A stretch of 64,000 nt of DNA from Alphaproteobacteria bacterium. GTDB taxonomy: Bacteria; Pseudomonadota; Alphaproteobacteria; Rhizobiales; CAJQND01. This document shows, one piece after another, positions 1-8,657 of the stretch. Within the stretch, counting starts at the first letter, position 1. Each line of letters opens with the position of its first letter. The notes below the pieces were generated by a model. It saw only the letters and a program-made list of their open reading frames with translations. It did not search any database and was not told the origin of the DNA. A program made the translations under genes and the position numbers. Location of the stretch: NCBI GenBank assembly GCA_024227565.1, contig JAAEUE010000230.1:1-64000 (forward strand), written 5' to 3'.

Positions 1-180
1 AACAATAAACGGTTCAAAAAACACCCATTCCCCATCTTCCATCAACAGCCGAGCCACAATAGCCTCCTCAAAAGCTACCGTGAATCACATCTCAGATGAT
101 TTGGGAATCCAATTTGTCAACAGGACCTAGGCGCATTTAAAGTAGGTTGTATTACTCAGGGTGATTTGACCGTAGCTGCC
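1..180. other. Left-edge intergenic stretch, no gene seen
   Basis: No convincing coding frame on either strand. It is A+T-richer than the gene blocks that follow, and the stop codon of the leftward aminotransferase lies at 305-307. With the adjoining repeat (181-260) this makes about 300 bases without a gene. I see no tRNA-like fold or clear promoter. Confidence 0.5.
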
Positions 181-260
181 GTCCTCGGGCTTGACCCGAG
201 GATCCAGGGTGGCAAGCTTAGGTCACGACGGCTCTGGGCCCTCGGGTCAAGCCCGAGGGC
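181..260. repeat. Paired-hairpin REP-like element (CCTCGGG family), copy 1
   Basis: Two hairpins about 35 bases apart. The first has an 8-bp stem at 182-189/195-202 with a cttga loop. The second has a 9-bp stem at 238-246/252-260 with a tcaag loop. The second is the reverse complement of the first, so they form an inverted pair as in BIME-type elements. It lies downstream of the leftward aminotransferase gene. A relative is present at 56897-56975. Confidence 0.75.
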
Positions 261-304
261 AACACTCGGTCCAAACGGTTTGATTGAGCCTAGCCCACCC
301 CGCC

Positions 305-1654
305 CTAAGCGCCGGCTGTAATTGCCTGGTCTATCGAGCGGGCGAGCTTGTCTGCAAGCTCGTCCAACTGGGCATCAGTAACAATGAAGGGCGGCGCGAG
401 CATAACGTGGTCGCCCTTTACGCCGTCTATGGTGCCTGAGCCTGGATAGCAGACCAGGCCGTTCTCCAGAGCATAGGGACGGATCTTGCCGCCAACCCCT
501 CTTGAGGGATCGAACGGCTCGTTCGTCGCCCGGTCTTCGACCAGCTCAACGCCCATGAACAGGCCGCGGCCGCGAATATCGCCCAGGTGGGGATGATCGG
601 CGAATTTCTCCGCCAGCACACTGCGCAGCTTCACGCCCATCGCAGCGCTTCTGGCAACCAGCTGTTCGTCATCGAACACCTTCTGCACCTCAAGGCCGGC
701 GGCGCAGGCCGTGGGGTGGCCCACATAGGTGTGGCCGTGCTGGAAGAAGCCGCTGCCGGTCTCGATGATCTCAGCCAGCTCTTCGCGCACCATCAGCGCG
801 CCAATCGGCTGGTAGCCGGCGCCCAGGCCCTTGGCGAGCGTGATCATGTCGGGCATCACGCCATCTTGCTCACAGGCAAACAGGGTTCCGGTGCGGCCCA
901 TGCCGCTCATCACCTCATCCAGGATCATCAGCGTGCCGGTTTCATCGCAGATGCGCCGGATTTCCTTGAAGTATCCCGGCGCCGGCGGAACCGCGCCCAA
1001 GGTTGCGCCCACAACGGTTTCTGAGATGAACGAGACGGCCCTGCCCTCGCCCAACTCTTCGATATGGGTTGCCACAGTGCCGGCTGCGCGCAAGCCATAC
1101 TCCTCGTCGCTCTCGTCATCGCGCTTGTGGCGGAAGGCAAAGCAGGGTTCAGCATGGCGCACATTGGGCAGCAGAACCGGTTGGAAGGTTGCCCGGCGCG
1201 CGAGATTACCCGAGACCGAAAGCGCACCCAGCGTGTTGCCGTGATAGCTCATGCGGCGGGCCAGGAAGGTGTCCCGGCTGGTTTCTCCGCGCTCCACATG
1301 GATCTGCCGGGCCATTTTCAGGGCAGCTTCATTGGCTTCTGATCCGCCGGAGAGGAAATACACCCGCCACGCCCCGCCGGGCGCCTTGGCGCTTAGAACT
1401 TCGGCCAGCTCCTCGGCGGGTTCATTGGTGAAAAAGCCGGTGTGGGCGAAGGCCATTTGGTCGAGCTGGGCCTTGATCGCGGCAATGATGCGCGGGTGGC
1501 CATGGCCCAGACACGAAACGGCCGCGCCGCCGGAGGCATCAAGATACTGCTTTCCGGTCTTGTCTGTGATATAGGCGCCTGCCCCGGTGCCAACAGTTGC
1601 GTAATCGGTTTTCAGGTGACGGTAAAATACGCGGCTGCGATTGCTTTGTGCCAT
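305..1654 (-). CDS. Class III (omega) aminotransferase, PLP-dependent
   Basis: A 449-residue fold-type I PLP enzyme of the class III aminotransferase family (aspartate aminotransferase family / omega-transaminases). These move an amino group between a distal amine or amino acid and a keto acid in the cytoplasm. Visible hallmarks are the GGAAVSCLGHGHP segment near the N-terminus, FLSGGSEANEAALKMAR (phosphate-binding region), SYHGNT, ILDEVMSGMGRTG (Asp that binds the pyridine N) and ITLAKGLGAGYQPIG, which carries the Schiff-base Lys. The start is placed at the ATG before AQSNRS, because the longer frame has an atypical Arg/Pro-rich extension. It is divergent from glycerate kinase with only 53 bases between, so the two probably share a control region. 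Substrate unknown; beta-alanine, GABA or diamine-type donors are possible. Confidence 0.9.
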   Translation of the reverse strand: MAQSNRSRVFYRHLKTDYATVGTGAGAYITDKTGKQYLDASGGAAVSCLGHGHPRIIAAIKAQLDQMAFAHTGFFTNEPAEELAEVLSAKAPGGAWRVYFLSGGSEANEAALKMARQIHVERGETSRDTFLARRMSYHGNTLGALSVSGNLARRATFQPVLLPNVRHAEPCFAFRHKRDDESDEEYGLRAAGTVATHIEELGEGRAVSFISETVVGATLGAVPPAPGYFKEIRRICDETGTLMILDEVMSGMGRTGTLFACEQDGVMPDMITLAKGLGAGYQPIGALMVREELAEIIETGSGFFQHGHTYVGHPTACAAGLEVQKVFDDEQLVARSAAMGVKLRSVLAEKFADHPHLGDIRGRGLFMGVELVEDRATNEPFDPSRGVGGKIRPYALENGLVCYPGSGTIDGVKGDHVMLAPPFIVTDAQLDELADKLARSIDQAITAGA

Positions 1655-1707
1655 AGTCCTGGGGCGCCTAGAATTGAGAGTGTGATGAGCTTGAGCGAAC
1701 GTTATCC

Positions 1708-2961
1708 ATGACCGAAGACCCAAAACCCTTTTTGCGCAAGCTTTTTGATGTGGCTGTGGATGCGGCCCAGCCCAGTTTGCGCGTGCCAGGCTTCCTGCCC
1801 TCCCCGCCGAAAGGCCGGACCATCGTTGCCGGCGCCGGCAAGGCCGGTGCCGCCATGGTTCAGGCTGTGGAGGCAAACTGGGATGGCCCGCTGGAAGGCC
1901 TGGTGATCACCCGCTATGGCCACGGCCTGCCCACGCAGCAGGTGGAGGTGGTTGAAGCCTCGCATCCGGTCCCTGACGCCGCGGGCTTCGAAGCTGCGCA
2001 GCGGGTTGGTGAACTGGTGCGCGGTTTGAGCGAAGATGATCTCGTGCTGTTTCTCATATCCGGCGGCGGCTCTGCCCTGATGACGGCCCCTGCGGAGGGC
2101 ATTTCCCTGGCCGACAAGCAAGCGGTGAACAAAGCGCTTCTGGCGTGCGGTGCCCACATTGGCGAGATCAACTGCGTGCGCAAACATCTGTCGGCCATCA
2201 AAGGCGGGCGCTTGGTGGCGAATGCGTTTCCGGCAAGGCGGGTGGCATTGATGATCTCCGATGTGCCCGGCGATGAGCCCTCGGTGATCGCCTCCGGCCC
2301 CACGGTTGTTGACCCCTCCACACGTGAGGAGGCGTTGGGGGTCATCGCGAAATATAAGCTCGATATCCCCTCGGCGATCACCGACTATCTCTCTTCGGAG
2401 ATTTCAGAGACACCAAAGCCGGGCGACCCTCGATTGGCATCGGTCGAGAACCACGTGATTGCTGCCCCCTCCCAATCGCTGGCCGCGGCAACGGCAGAGG
2501 CTGAGAAGGCCGGATTGAAGATCATCGATCTTGGAGATCTGGTGGAGGGCGAAGCGCGGGACGTTGGACGCGAACATGGTCGCATGGCCATGGAGATTGC
2601 CGCCGGTGAGCATGCGCCAACCCTCATCATCTCGGGCGGCGAATGCACCGTGACCATTGCCGGCCAGGGCAAGGGCGGGCCCAACACCGAATACCTGATG
2701 GGGATGGCCCTGGAGCTTGATGGCGCGGCGGGCATCCACGTGCTGGCCTGCGACACGGATGGGATCGATGGGGCGATGGACAATGCCGGCGCAATGATCG
2801 ATCCCACCACGCTCGCCCGGGCCCGTGCGTCCGGTCTGGACACAGCGGCCATGCTCGCCGACAACGATGCGCATGCCTATTTCCTCGCGCTTGGCGACCT
2901 GGTGGTCACCGGACCAAGCCACACCAATGTGAACGATTTTCGGGCGGTGCTGATCACCTAG
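1708..2961 (+). CDS. Glycerate 2-kinase (MOFRL / DUF4147 family, TtuD/GckA-like)
   Basis: 417 residues, the usual length for bacterial glycerate 2-kinase, historically annotated as hydroxypyruvate reductase TtuD. It should phosphorylate D-glycerate to 2-phosphoglycerate, feeding glyoxylate or serine-cycle carbon into glycolysis. The N-terminal DUF4147 domain shows the Gly-rich IVAGAGKAGAAM segment and LISGGGSALM. The C-terminal MOFRL domain shows ISGGECTVTI and DTDGIDGAMDNAGA. The start follows a weak ribosome site. It is divergent from the class III aminotransferase. A transaminase that yields a hydroxy-keto acid followed by glycerate kinase would make metabolic sense, but that link is inference. 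Confidence 0.92.
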   Translation: MTEDPKPFLRKLFDVAVDAAQPSLRVPGFLPSPPKGRTIVAGAGKAGAAMVQAVEANWDGPLEGLVITRYGHGLPTQQVEVVEASHPVPDAAGFEAAQRVGELVRGLSEDDLVLFLISGGGSALMTAPAEGISLADKQAVNKALLACGAHIGEINCVRKHLSAIKGGRLVANAFPARRVALMISDVPGDEPSVIASGPTVVDPSTREEALGVIAKYKLDIPSAITDYLSSEISETPKPGDPRLASVENHVIAAPSQSLAAATAEAEKAGLKIIDLGDLVEGEARDVGREHGRMAMEIAAGEHAPTLIISGGECTVTIAGQGKGGPNTEYLMGMALELDGAAGIHVLACDTDGIDGAMDNAGAMIDPTTLARARASGLDTAAMLADNDAHAYFLALGDLVVTGPSHTNVNDFRAVLIT

Positions 2962-3004
2962 GCCGGGTGCATCTGGTGGCCTGCGGGAATATCTGGAGAC
3001 TGAA

Positions 3005-3430
3005 ATGAGACAGCGAGGTCATTGCCTGTGCGGGAAAACGCGCTGGGCCTATGAAGGCGAAGTCACCTGGGCTTGCTACTGTCATTGCGACGATTGCCGG
3101 CGCAATTGCGCAGCGCCCGTGGTCGCGTGGCTTGGCGTCCCGCTCAGAAATTTTCAGTGGTTGGGCGAGGCACCGAAAACCCTTGAAAGCTCCAAAGGCG
3201 TAAGGCGGCACTTTTGCGCAACGTGCGGTTCCCCGATGGGGTTTGAAGCCGATCACTACGCGGGAGGGATGCATCTGTATGCAGCGTCTTTGGAGAATCC
3301 TAACGCCTTCGAACCCACGTTCCACGTGAACTATCAGAGCAAGCTTGCCTGGCTTCAGATGAATGATGACCTCCCCAAGTATGAGGGCACTCTGCTGCAC
3401 GCGCCGGAAAGCCTTGAGGACTATGACTAG
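3005..3430 (+). CDS. GFA / CENP-V domain zinc protein
   Basis: 141 residues of the GFA family (glutathione-dependent formaldehyde-activating enzyme fold; most members have unproven chemistry). Zinc-binding cysteines are visible in the usual order: GHCLCGKTR near the N-terminus, CYCHCDDCRR about 20 residues on, and FCATCGSPMGF in the middle. A GGMHLYAASLENP segment, typical of the family, follows. It starts 43 bases after the glycerate kinase gene with a GGAG-like ribosome site, so it may be read through from it. I would not assign formaldehyde activation from the family name alone. Confidence 0.85.
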   Translation: MRQRGHCLCGKTRWAYEGEVTWACYCHCDDCRRNCAAPVVAWLGVPLRNFQWLGEAPKTLESSKGVRRHFCATCGSPMGFEADHYAGGMHLYAASLENPNAFEPTFHVNYQSKLAWLQMNDDLPKYEGTLLHAPESLEDYD

Positions 3431-3590
3431 GCCGGCAGCTGCGACGGCGCACCTGGGCGGTGCCGGGCGGATCCATAAGTGTAAGGTTGCCGCAGGGTAG
3501 GAGATGCTCACGTCCTGCCGCTTTTTGCCATCAGCCCGCAGACGGCATACTCAAACTTCACATTGAACTAAGCCACATGGTTATAAAAAC

Positions 3591-6008
3591 TCATCTGCTG
3601 ATGGGCCTTCCGATCATCCGCTTTACCTCCAATACCCGTTTGCTGCTTATGCCACGCACAAACTGCCAGTCGGCATTGGACGGATCTGTGTCGGCCAGGG
3701 CGGTGATGAGTTCCAGGCTGCGTTGGAAAGATGAGAGCGCCGCTTCAAGACGACCTTGGGACTTGTTCGCGTCGCCAACTTTTAGGTGGGACACTGCGTG
3801 ATGGCGCTGCCAGGCGGTGTTTGCAGGGTCTAGCGCGGCGAGCTGCGAGATCATGGTCAGGCTCTCGCCATATGACCCTAGGGCGCCCGGAAAATCCCCT
3901 TGCGCCACCTGAACGTTGCCGATCTTTTCAAGGGAGACCGAGAGATCCCGCCGCCAGCTTGTGTTCTCCGGTTGCATGGTGGCAAGCCGGGAGATGATCC
4001 GGTGTCTCGTCTGATAGGCCTCGAGCGCATCGTCAAGCCGGCCCAACGCCTTGAGAACATCCCCTACCCGCTCGTTGCTTACGCCAAATTCGATTTGCCA
4101 GCCGGCGTTCTTGGGTTCGATCTCTGCAAGCCGCTGCCTAATTTTCCGGCCCTTCTGAAATGAGGCCAGTGCTGCGCTCAGATCGTTTCGCGCGAAATCC
4201 ACATCGCCAAGCAGTATATGCGTGAGCGAAAGCAGGCTCTGCCAATCTGTGTTGTTTGGTTCCGATTGTGCGAGGTCCGCAAGAATTGCCTGGCTATCCT
4301 TGTAGGAAGCAAGGGCCGCATCAAACTCGCCCCTGGCCTTCTGCGTGTCGCCAACCTTGATTTTGGTGACCGAAAGATGGCGCTTCCAGGCGGTATTGCC
4401 TTCGTCCGATGCGGCCAGGCGGGATATGATTGCCAGGCTGGCCTGAAATGCCTCGAGCGCCCCACTGAGGTCGCCTTGGAGCGTTTGAACATCGCCAATT
4501 TTTTCGTGGGACACCGACAGATCGCGCTGCCAGGCGGAATTTTGCGAAAGGTCTGCGGCGAGCTGCGAAATGAGCTCGTGTTTCACGCGATACGCCGCAA
4601 GTGCCTCATTCAGTTTGCCTTGCTCCCTAAGAATATCACCGGTCCGTTCCTTGCTGATGCCCAGATAGTACTTCCAATCAGTGTTCGTGGGATCGAGGGC
4701 CGTCAGATCAGTTAGGACGGCCAAACCGGATTGTTGGGAGACGAGGGCGTCATCAATGTCCCCCTTTGTCTTTTGCACATCGCCCACCTTGATGTGGGAC
4801 ACCGCCAAATGACGTCGCCAGCTCGTATTTTCCGGTTTCAATTTGGTGAGACGTTCGATGATGGCAAGTCCGCTAAGATATAGATTTAACGCCTTGTTGA
4901 TGTCGCCCTTGACCAACTCCACATCCCCAACTTTCTCCAGCGACACTGACAGGTCCCGTTGCCAGAGCGCGTTCTGCGGATCCGTGGCAGTGAGAGAGCG
5001 CATGATCTTAAGTGAGCGGGCCGCCCGTTGAGAGGCCTGATCGAGGTCTCCTATAGTCAGATAGGCATCCACAAATGCCCCGAGCATGCGTGCCTGGCGG
5101 AGGCGAACCAAGGGAATGGTGGTGGCCCTTTCCAGGCCTCTCAGCACTCCCTCCGCTTTGTCCAGCACAGAGCGAATGCGTTCGATGGGCACGCCCTTGA
5201 AATCCTTCATGCCCTCGGCGATCTGCACCACCAAAGTATCGGCGGCCGAGAGAGCTTGCTCAAGGTTCTCCTCTGCCCTGATCTTGGCCGTATCTGCCTC
5301 CTGCTTCTGCCAGTAGGCAAAACCCGCCAGGATCGAGGTGACGATCGCCGCCGCAATGGAGCCGCTCACCCAGATCTGTTGGCGCCGTGTGGTCATGCGG
5401 CGGCTGTGCGTAACGTATTCGCGGTGCAGCACGGTGGGAGGTGGTGCGTTCTGGGGCTGTTTTGCAAGCCAGTCTTCGGCAGCTACCAGTTCCTTGCCGC
5501 GCAGCGCCTGGGTTCCTTGTTTCCGCTGCTGATTCCAGCGGCGCGCCAGTTCCCCCAGCCTCGTGTGCACCCGAATCCATTCGATGTCCGTGTTGAGCGC
5601 TTGGATCAGATTGGCTAATGCCTTGTCGAATTCGTCCTTTTCAGTGAAGAAGATGTAGTTGTATTTGGTGAGTGCCTTGGGGATCTCGTCCGGCTTGACT
5701 TCCCGGACGACGATGGGGGCGATGCGCTTGTTCAGGCTCTCGGCATGATCGACTTCCCAGGCACAAACCTCGGAGGCCGCAGAATGGGGAGAGAGGGCAA
5801 AGACGATGGTGTCGGCCTCACCGATCAGCTGCTCCAGGCGCTGTTTCCACTCTTCTGTCGGCAGGATGTCCTCGGTATCCAAGAACACCTCAATGCCGTG
5901 TTCGTTCTCAAGGGCCTCGGAGAGCCTGGACGCAAACTGCCGGTCCTTGCGCGAATAGGAAATGAAGACTTTGGTGGTGCTGTCGGCCAATCGCTCAGCC
6001 TCGCTCAC
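3591..6008 (-). CDS. Membrane-anchored TIR-domain protein with ten TPR-like repeats
   Basis: 805 residues. An N-terminal bacterial TIR domain (about 12-140) has KVFISYSRKD, FLDTEDI, a SPHSAASEVCAWE segment with Glu85 at the usual catalytic (NAD-cleaving) position, and IAPIVVRE. A linker (about 145-210) contains LRGKELVAAEDWLA, a module often found after TIR domains in bacteria. One transmembrane helix is at about 212-233, so TIR should be cytosolic with the repeats across the membrane or tethered, depending on topology. Residues 346-805 are nine complete 48-residue units plus a 28-residue tenth, each opening N-x-x-W. Base use looks native. It is divergent from a small secreted protein gene. 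Family knowledge: many bacterial TIR domains hydrolyse NAD in antiphage or signalling roles; whether this one does is inference. Confidence 0.9.
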   Translation of the reverse strand: MSEAERLADSTTKVFISYSRKDRQFASRLSEALENEHGIEVFLDTEDILPTEEWKQRLEQLIGEADTIVFALSPHSAASEVCAWEVDHAESLNKRIAPIVVREVKPDEIPKALTKYNYIFFTEKDEFDKALANLIQALNTDIEWIRVHTRLGELARRWNQQRKQGTQALRGKELVAAEDWLAKQPQNAPPPTVLHREYVTHSRRMTTRRQQIWVSGSIAAAIVTSILAGFAYWQKQEADTAKIRAEENLEQALSAADTLVVQIAEGMKDFKGVPIERIRSVLDKAEGVLRGLERATTIPLVRLRQARMLGAFVDAYLTIGDLDQASQRAARSLKIMRSLTATDPQNALWQRDLSVSLEKVGDVELVKGDINKALNLYLSGLAIIERLTKLKPENTSWRRHLAVSHIKVGDVQKTKGDIDDALVSQQSGLAVLTDLTALDPTNTDWKYYLGISKERTGDILREQGKLNEALAAYRVKHELISQLAADLSQNSAWQRDLSVSHEKIGDVQTLQGDLSGALEAFQASLAIISRLAASDEGNTAWKRHLSVTKIKVGDTQKARGEFDAALASYKDSQAILADLAQSEPNNTDWQSLLSLTHILLGDVDFARNDLSAALASFQKGRKIRQRLAEIEPKNAGWQIEFGVSNERVGDVLKALGRLDDALEAYQTRHRIISRLATMQPENTSWRRDLSVSLEKIGNVQVAQGDFPGALGSYGESLTMISQLAALDPANTAWQRHHAVSHLKVGDANKSQGRLEAALSSFQRSLELITALADTDPSNADWQFVRGISSKRVLEVKRMIGRPISR
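3594..4973 (-). repeat. Array of 48-codon TPR-like repeats inside the TIR gene
   Basis: Ten tandem units of 144 bases (last one truncated to 28 codons). The consensus is roughly NTxWxRxLSVSxEKxGDV followed by QGDLxxALxxY and a SLxIIxRLAxxDP stretch. Units 1, 4 and 8 share WQRDLSVS/EKxG. Units 2, 5 and 9 share WxRH/(I/L)KVGD. Units 3, 7 and 10 share a GIS/GVS plus (K/E)R pattern. Unit 6 fits none. The register suggests growth by duplication of three-unit blocks. Confidence 0.85.
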
Positions 6009-6204
6009 GAGAGAATTGTTAGTTCAGCCCACATGGCGCCGCATCATCGAGCAAACAAAAGGCGCTTTCAACTGGTCTTTTATCGCAAAGCGGAGTTGGT
6101 GCTGGTGAGCCGCATATCCGATAGGGGCACTTTCAACCATGTGGATAGAGGTCAACTGTGAGCTCAGAATGGACAAGGAATTCACAGGCACTTATGTTCC
6201 AGTA

Positions 6205-6729
6205 ATGCACAATAAGTTCATTGCTGGCACGGCGCAATTATCCGCCATAATCATGTTCTGCCTCACAGTAACGACCCATGCTGTTGCGCAGCAGAATGTT
6301 GGTGTCACAGGCAAACCAGATTTTTATTTCTCCATAAGAAGCCAAGATGGCAACTTGAGAGAATATCGAAGTAAAATCGTTCCAAATATTCCACTGCATG
6401 TATGTTATGGTTGGCGTCTAAAACTCGTAAATGTAACAAACATCGTACAGTTCACAGAAAAATTTTCCCTGCCATCCGAACCAGCTTTTTGGTCAAGTGA
6501 AGATAACTCCTACGCAACAAGTGCAATTTCCAAAGACCGAAAAACGTCTGTCACAAAAAAGTACGTTGTGCCTGAAGAGGGTTGGATTGGGAACAGTTGG
6601 TGCGTTGTAGAAGGCGACCCATTAGGGGTCTACAAAATGAGAATTTTTGTCTCGGACGTCCCAATTGGCGAAATCAGCTTTGAAATTGTATCTTTGGCTG
6701 ACTATCGGAAACGCAGCGCAAAAGACTAG
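6205..6729 (+). CDS. Secreted protein of unknown function, A+T-rich
   Basis: 174 residues from the ATG that begins a signal-peptide-like stretch (MHNKFIAGTAQ, then IIMFCLTVTTHAVAQQ), which fits Sec export and cleavage after AVA. Earlier in-frame ATGs exist at 6139 and 6169, so the start is uncertain. The mature part has two Cys (VCYGWRL and NSWCVVEGD), which could form a disulphide, and ends in a KMRIFV...GEISFEIV beta-rich segment. This resembles small periplasmic beta-sandwich domains (DUF3859-like), but I cannot confirm the family. G+C counted by eye is 42% at 6301-6360 and 37% at 6421-6480, against 65% at 7141-7200 in the next gene, which suggests recent acquisition. It is divergent from the TIR gene. 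Confidence 0.7.
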   Translation: MHNKFIAGTAQLSAIIMFCLTVTTHAVAQQNVGVTGKPDFYFSIRSQDGNLREYRSKIVPNIPLHVCYGWRLKLVNVTNIVQFTEKFSLPSEPAFWSSEDNSYATSAISKDRKTSVTKKYVVPEEGWIGNSWCVVEGDPLGVYKMRIFVSDVPIGEISFEIVSLADYRKRSAKD

Positions 6730-6897
6730 TTTTTGATCAATCTTGAGATATCGAAAAGGGCTGCAATGTCCGCATAGCAGGCCTCGCCCTACTGAAATCA
6801 GACATTCTCGGCAACACAACCTCAAGCGGAGGCGCTTGCAGCGCTTGCGGAAAGCGACATAATCCAACCAACTCAACAATCTGGAACGCCGCCCAAC

Positions 6898-7863
6898 ATG
6901 ACAGGCGCCCTTACCGAAGCACCTCCTGGATATTCGAACAGCTTTCTCGGATTCCCGCTCGCTCTGGATCTGGACACCCTGGACGCCGACATTGCCATTC
7001 TGGGTGTCCCCTACGGCCTGCCTTACGTGACAGGCGACCTTGCCAACGACCAAAGCCGCGCGCCCGACGCCATTCGCCAGAATGCCCAGGACGCCGCCTG
7101 GGAGGAGCCTCGCACCCGGGTCCATTTCGATTGGGACCTTGGCGGCCCGCTGTTGGGCAACCGCCCTGTGAAGGTGGTCGATTGCGGCAATGTCACCTCA
7201 GATCCGTTCGACCCCCACGAACACTATCGCCGGGCAGAGGCCGCTGCAGGCAAGATCTTTCAGGCCGGCGCCACACTGATCACCCTTGGCGGAGATCACG
7301 GCATTCCCATCCCGATCATGCGGGCCTTGCCCAAGCATGAAACCATTACGCTGGTTCAGGTGGATGCCCATATGGATTGGCGTGACGATGTGAACGGGGT
7401 TCGCGAGGGCTATTCCAGCCCCATGCGGCGGGCGTCTGAAATGGACTGGATCGGCGACATGGTTCAGATCGGCTTGCGCGGCGTGGGCAGCGCGAGAACC
7501 GCGGATGTGGACGCTGCAAGGGCCCACGGCGCAAAGCTCATCTCAGCTTACGAGATGCATGACATGGGCATGGACGCCGTGCTTGAGCAAATTCCGGACG
7601 GCGGACCCTATTACCTGACGGTTGATGCCGATGGCCTTGACCCCACAATCATGCCGGCCGTGAACGCCCCAACCCCTGGCGGCCTGACGTGGATCCAGAT
7701 CCACAAGCTCATTCATGGCCTGGTGAAGAAGGGCCGTGTGGTGGGGATGGATCTTGTTGAGATCTCACCGGCCTTTGAGACCGGCAGCAAAACTCTGGTG
7801 CATGCCGAGCGGCTGCTCTGCAACTTCATCGGCGCCACGGTGCGCGCGGGTTATTACGACTGA
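6898..7863 (+). CDS. Agmatinase-type ureohydrolase (arginase family)
   Basis: 321 residues of the ureohydrolase superfamily: two-manganese enzymes that split urea from agmatine, arginine, guanidinobutyrate or related guanidino compounds. Metal ligands are visible in TLGGDHGIPIP (His), QVDAHMDW (Asp-His-Asp) and TVDADGLDPTIMP (Asp-x-Asp). Length and the N-terminal GVPYGLPYVTG segment fit the SpeB/guanidinobutyrase/guanidinopropionase branch rather than arginase. Substrate cannot be chosen by eye. The gene stands alone, with no arginine decarboxylase nearby, and the next gene is convergent, ending 17 bases away. Confidence 0.88.
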   Translation: MTGALTEAPPGYSNSFLGFPLALDLDTLDADIAILGVPYGLPYVTGDLANDQSRAPDAIRQNAQDAAWEEPRTRVHFDWDLGGPLLGNRPVKVVDCGNVTSDPFDPHEHYRRAEAAAGKIFQAGATLITLGGDHGIPIPIMRALPKHETITLVQVDAHMDWRDDVNGVREGYSSPMRRASEMDWIGDMVQIGLRGVGSARTADVDAARAHGAKLISAYEMHDMGMDAVLEQIPDGGPYYLTVDADGLDPTIMPAVNAPTPGGLTWIQIHKLIHGLVKKGRVVGMDLVEISPAFETGSKTLVHAERLLCNFIGATVRAGYYD

Positions 7864-7880
7864 TTGCCCGCCCCCGAAGC

Positions 7881-8630
7881 CTAGAACTTGCCGTTGTCGT
7901 TCTTCCACTCGCTGGCAGGGGGAACCTTTTCTGTGGTGTCCCAATGCTCGGCAATCTTGCCGCCTGACAGACGGAACAGGTCGTAGAACGAGGTATGGAC
8001 GCCTGCGCGCTGTCCTTCGCTGACGCAGAGCACGAAGTTCCCCTCCGCCAAAACGCGGTGGAGCTTTTGATAGACAATCGCCGGACCTTCCAGGGTTGAA
8101 CGCAGCGCCGCCAGACCGTCAACCATCTCAGGATTGTGCTCAATGAAGGGCGCATCCTCGATGAACTGCTCCAGCTTCCCCAGCTGTCGGTCAATGAGCA
8201 CCTGTTCAATGAAAGCGCGCGCGATGGCCTGGTTGTCTTCGGTCCGGTCCAGGTCAGCCGCTTCGGTGGGCCCATCCACCATGGAGTGGCCGGACGGGTT
8301 GGGGCCCAGCCGCGGCTGGATGTTGTCCCAGTGCTCCACGGCGTGATCGCCCTCAAAGCGGAACACTTCAAAGCCTATTCGGCGGGTGGAAAAATCATAC
8401 TCGGTATGGCCGAAGACATAATCTCCATCCGAAAAGACCCGCACAATATTGACCCGCGGGTTGGTCTTGGACAAGCGCGCGAACAGGCTCGCCAGGCCCT
8501 CGCTGCCCTCCTGGGTTTGCGGATTGTGCTGAATGTATTTGGCCTCGTTGACGACCGTGACTGATGCCGGATCACCGGTTTCAATGCCCTTGAGCAGAGT
8601 GCAGATGGCGTCTTTGCGCTTCTGGGTCAT
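7881..8630 (-). CDS. Tandem SnoaL-like (NTF2-fold) protein
   Basis: 249 residues built from two SnoaL-like halves. Half one (about 1-120) has YIQHNPQ, then a GDYVFGHTEY strand, and ends FRFEGDHAVEHWDNIQ. Half two (about 125-249) has FIEHNPE, a GNFVLCVSEG strand, and ends FRLSGGKIAEHWDTTEKVP. The matching HNP and (V/A)EHWD motifs show internal duplication. SnoaL-like proteins include polyketide cyclases, isomerases and many of unknown function, and the EHWD ending is common in the predicted-ester-cyclase group. The start is the ATG before TQKRKD, since the upstream extension (Arg/Gly-rich) runs into a hairpin element. Convergent with the ureohydrolase; function unassigned. Confidence 0.85.
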   Translation of the reverse strand: MTQKRKDAICTLLKGIETGDPASVTVVNEAKYIQHNPQTQEGSEGLASLFARLSKTNPRVNIVRVFSDGDYVFGHTEYDFSTRRIGFEVFRFEGDHAVEHWDNIQPRLGPNPSGHSMVDGPTEAADLDRTEDNQAIARAFIEQVLIDRQLGKLEQFIEDAPFIEHNPEMVDGLAALRSTLEGPAIVYQKLHRVLAEGNFVLCVSEGQRAGVHTSFYDLFRLSGGKIAEHWDTTEKVPPASEWKNDNGKF

Positions 8631-8657
8631 GGATGGCTTCCCTCTTGCCTTTCCCGC

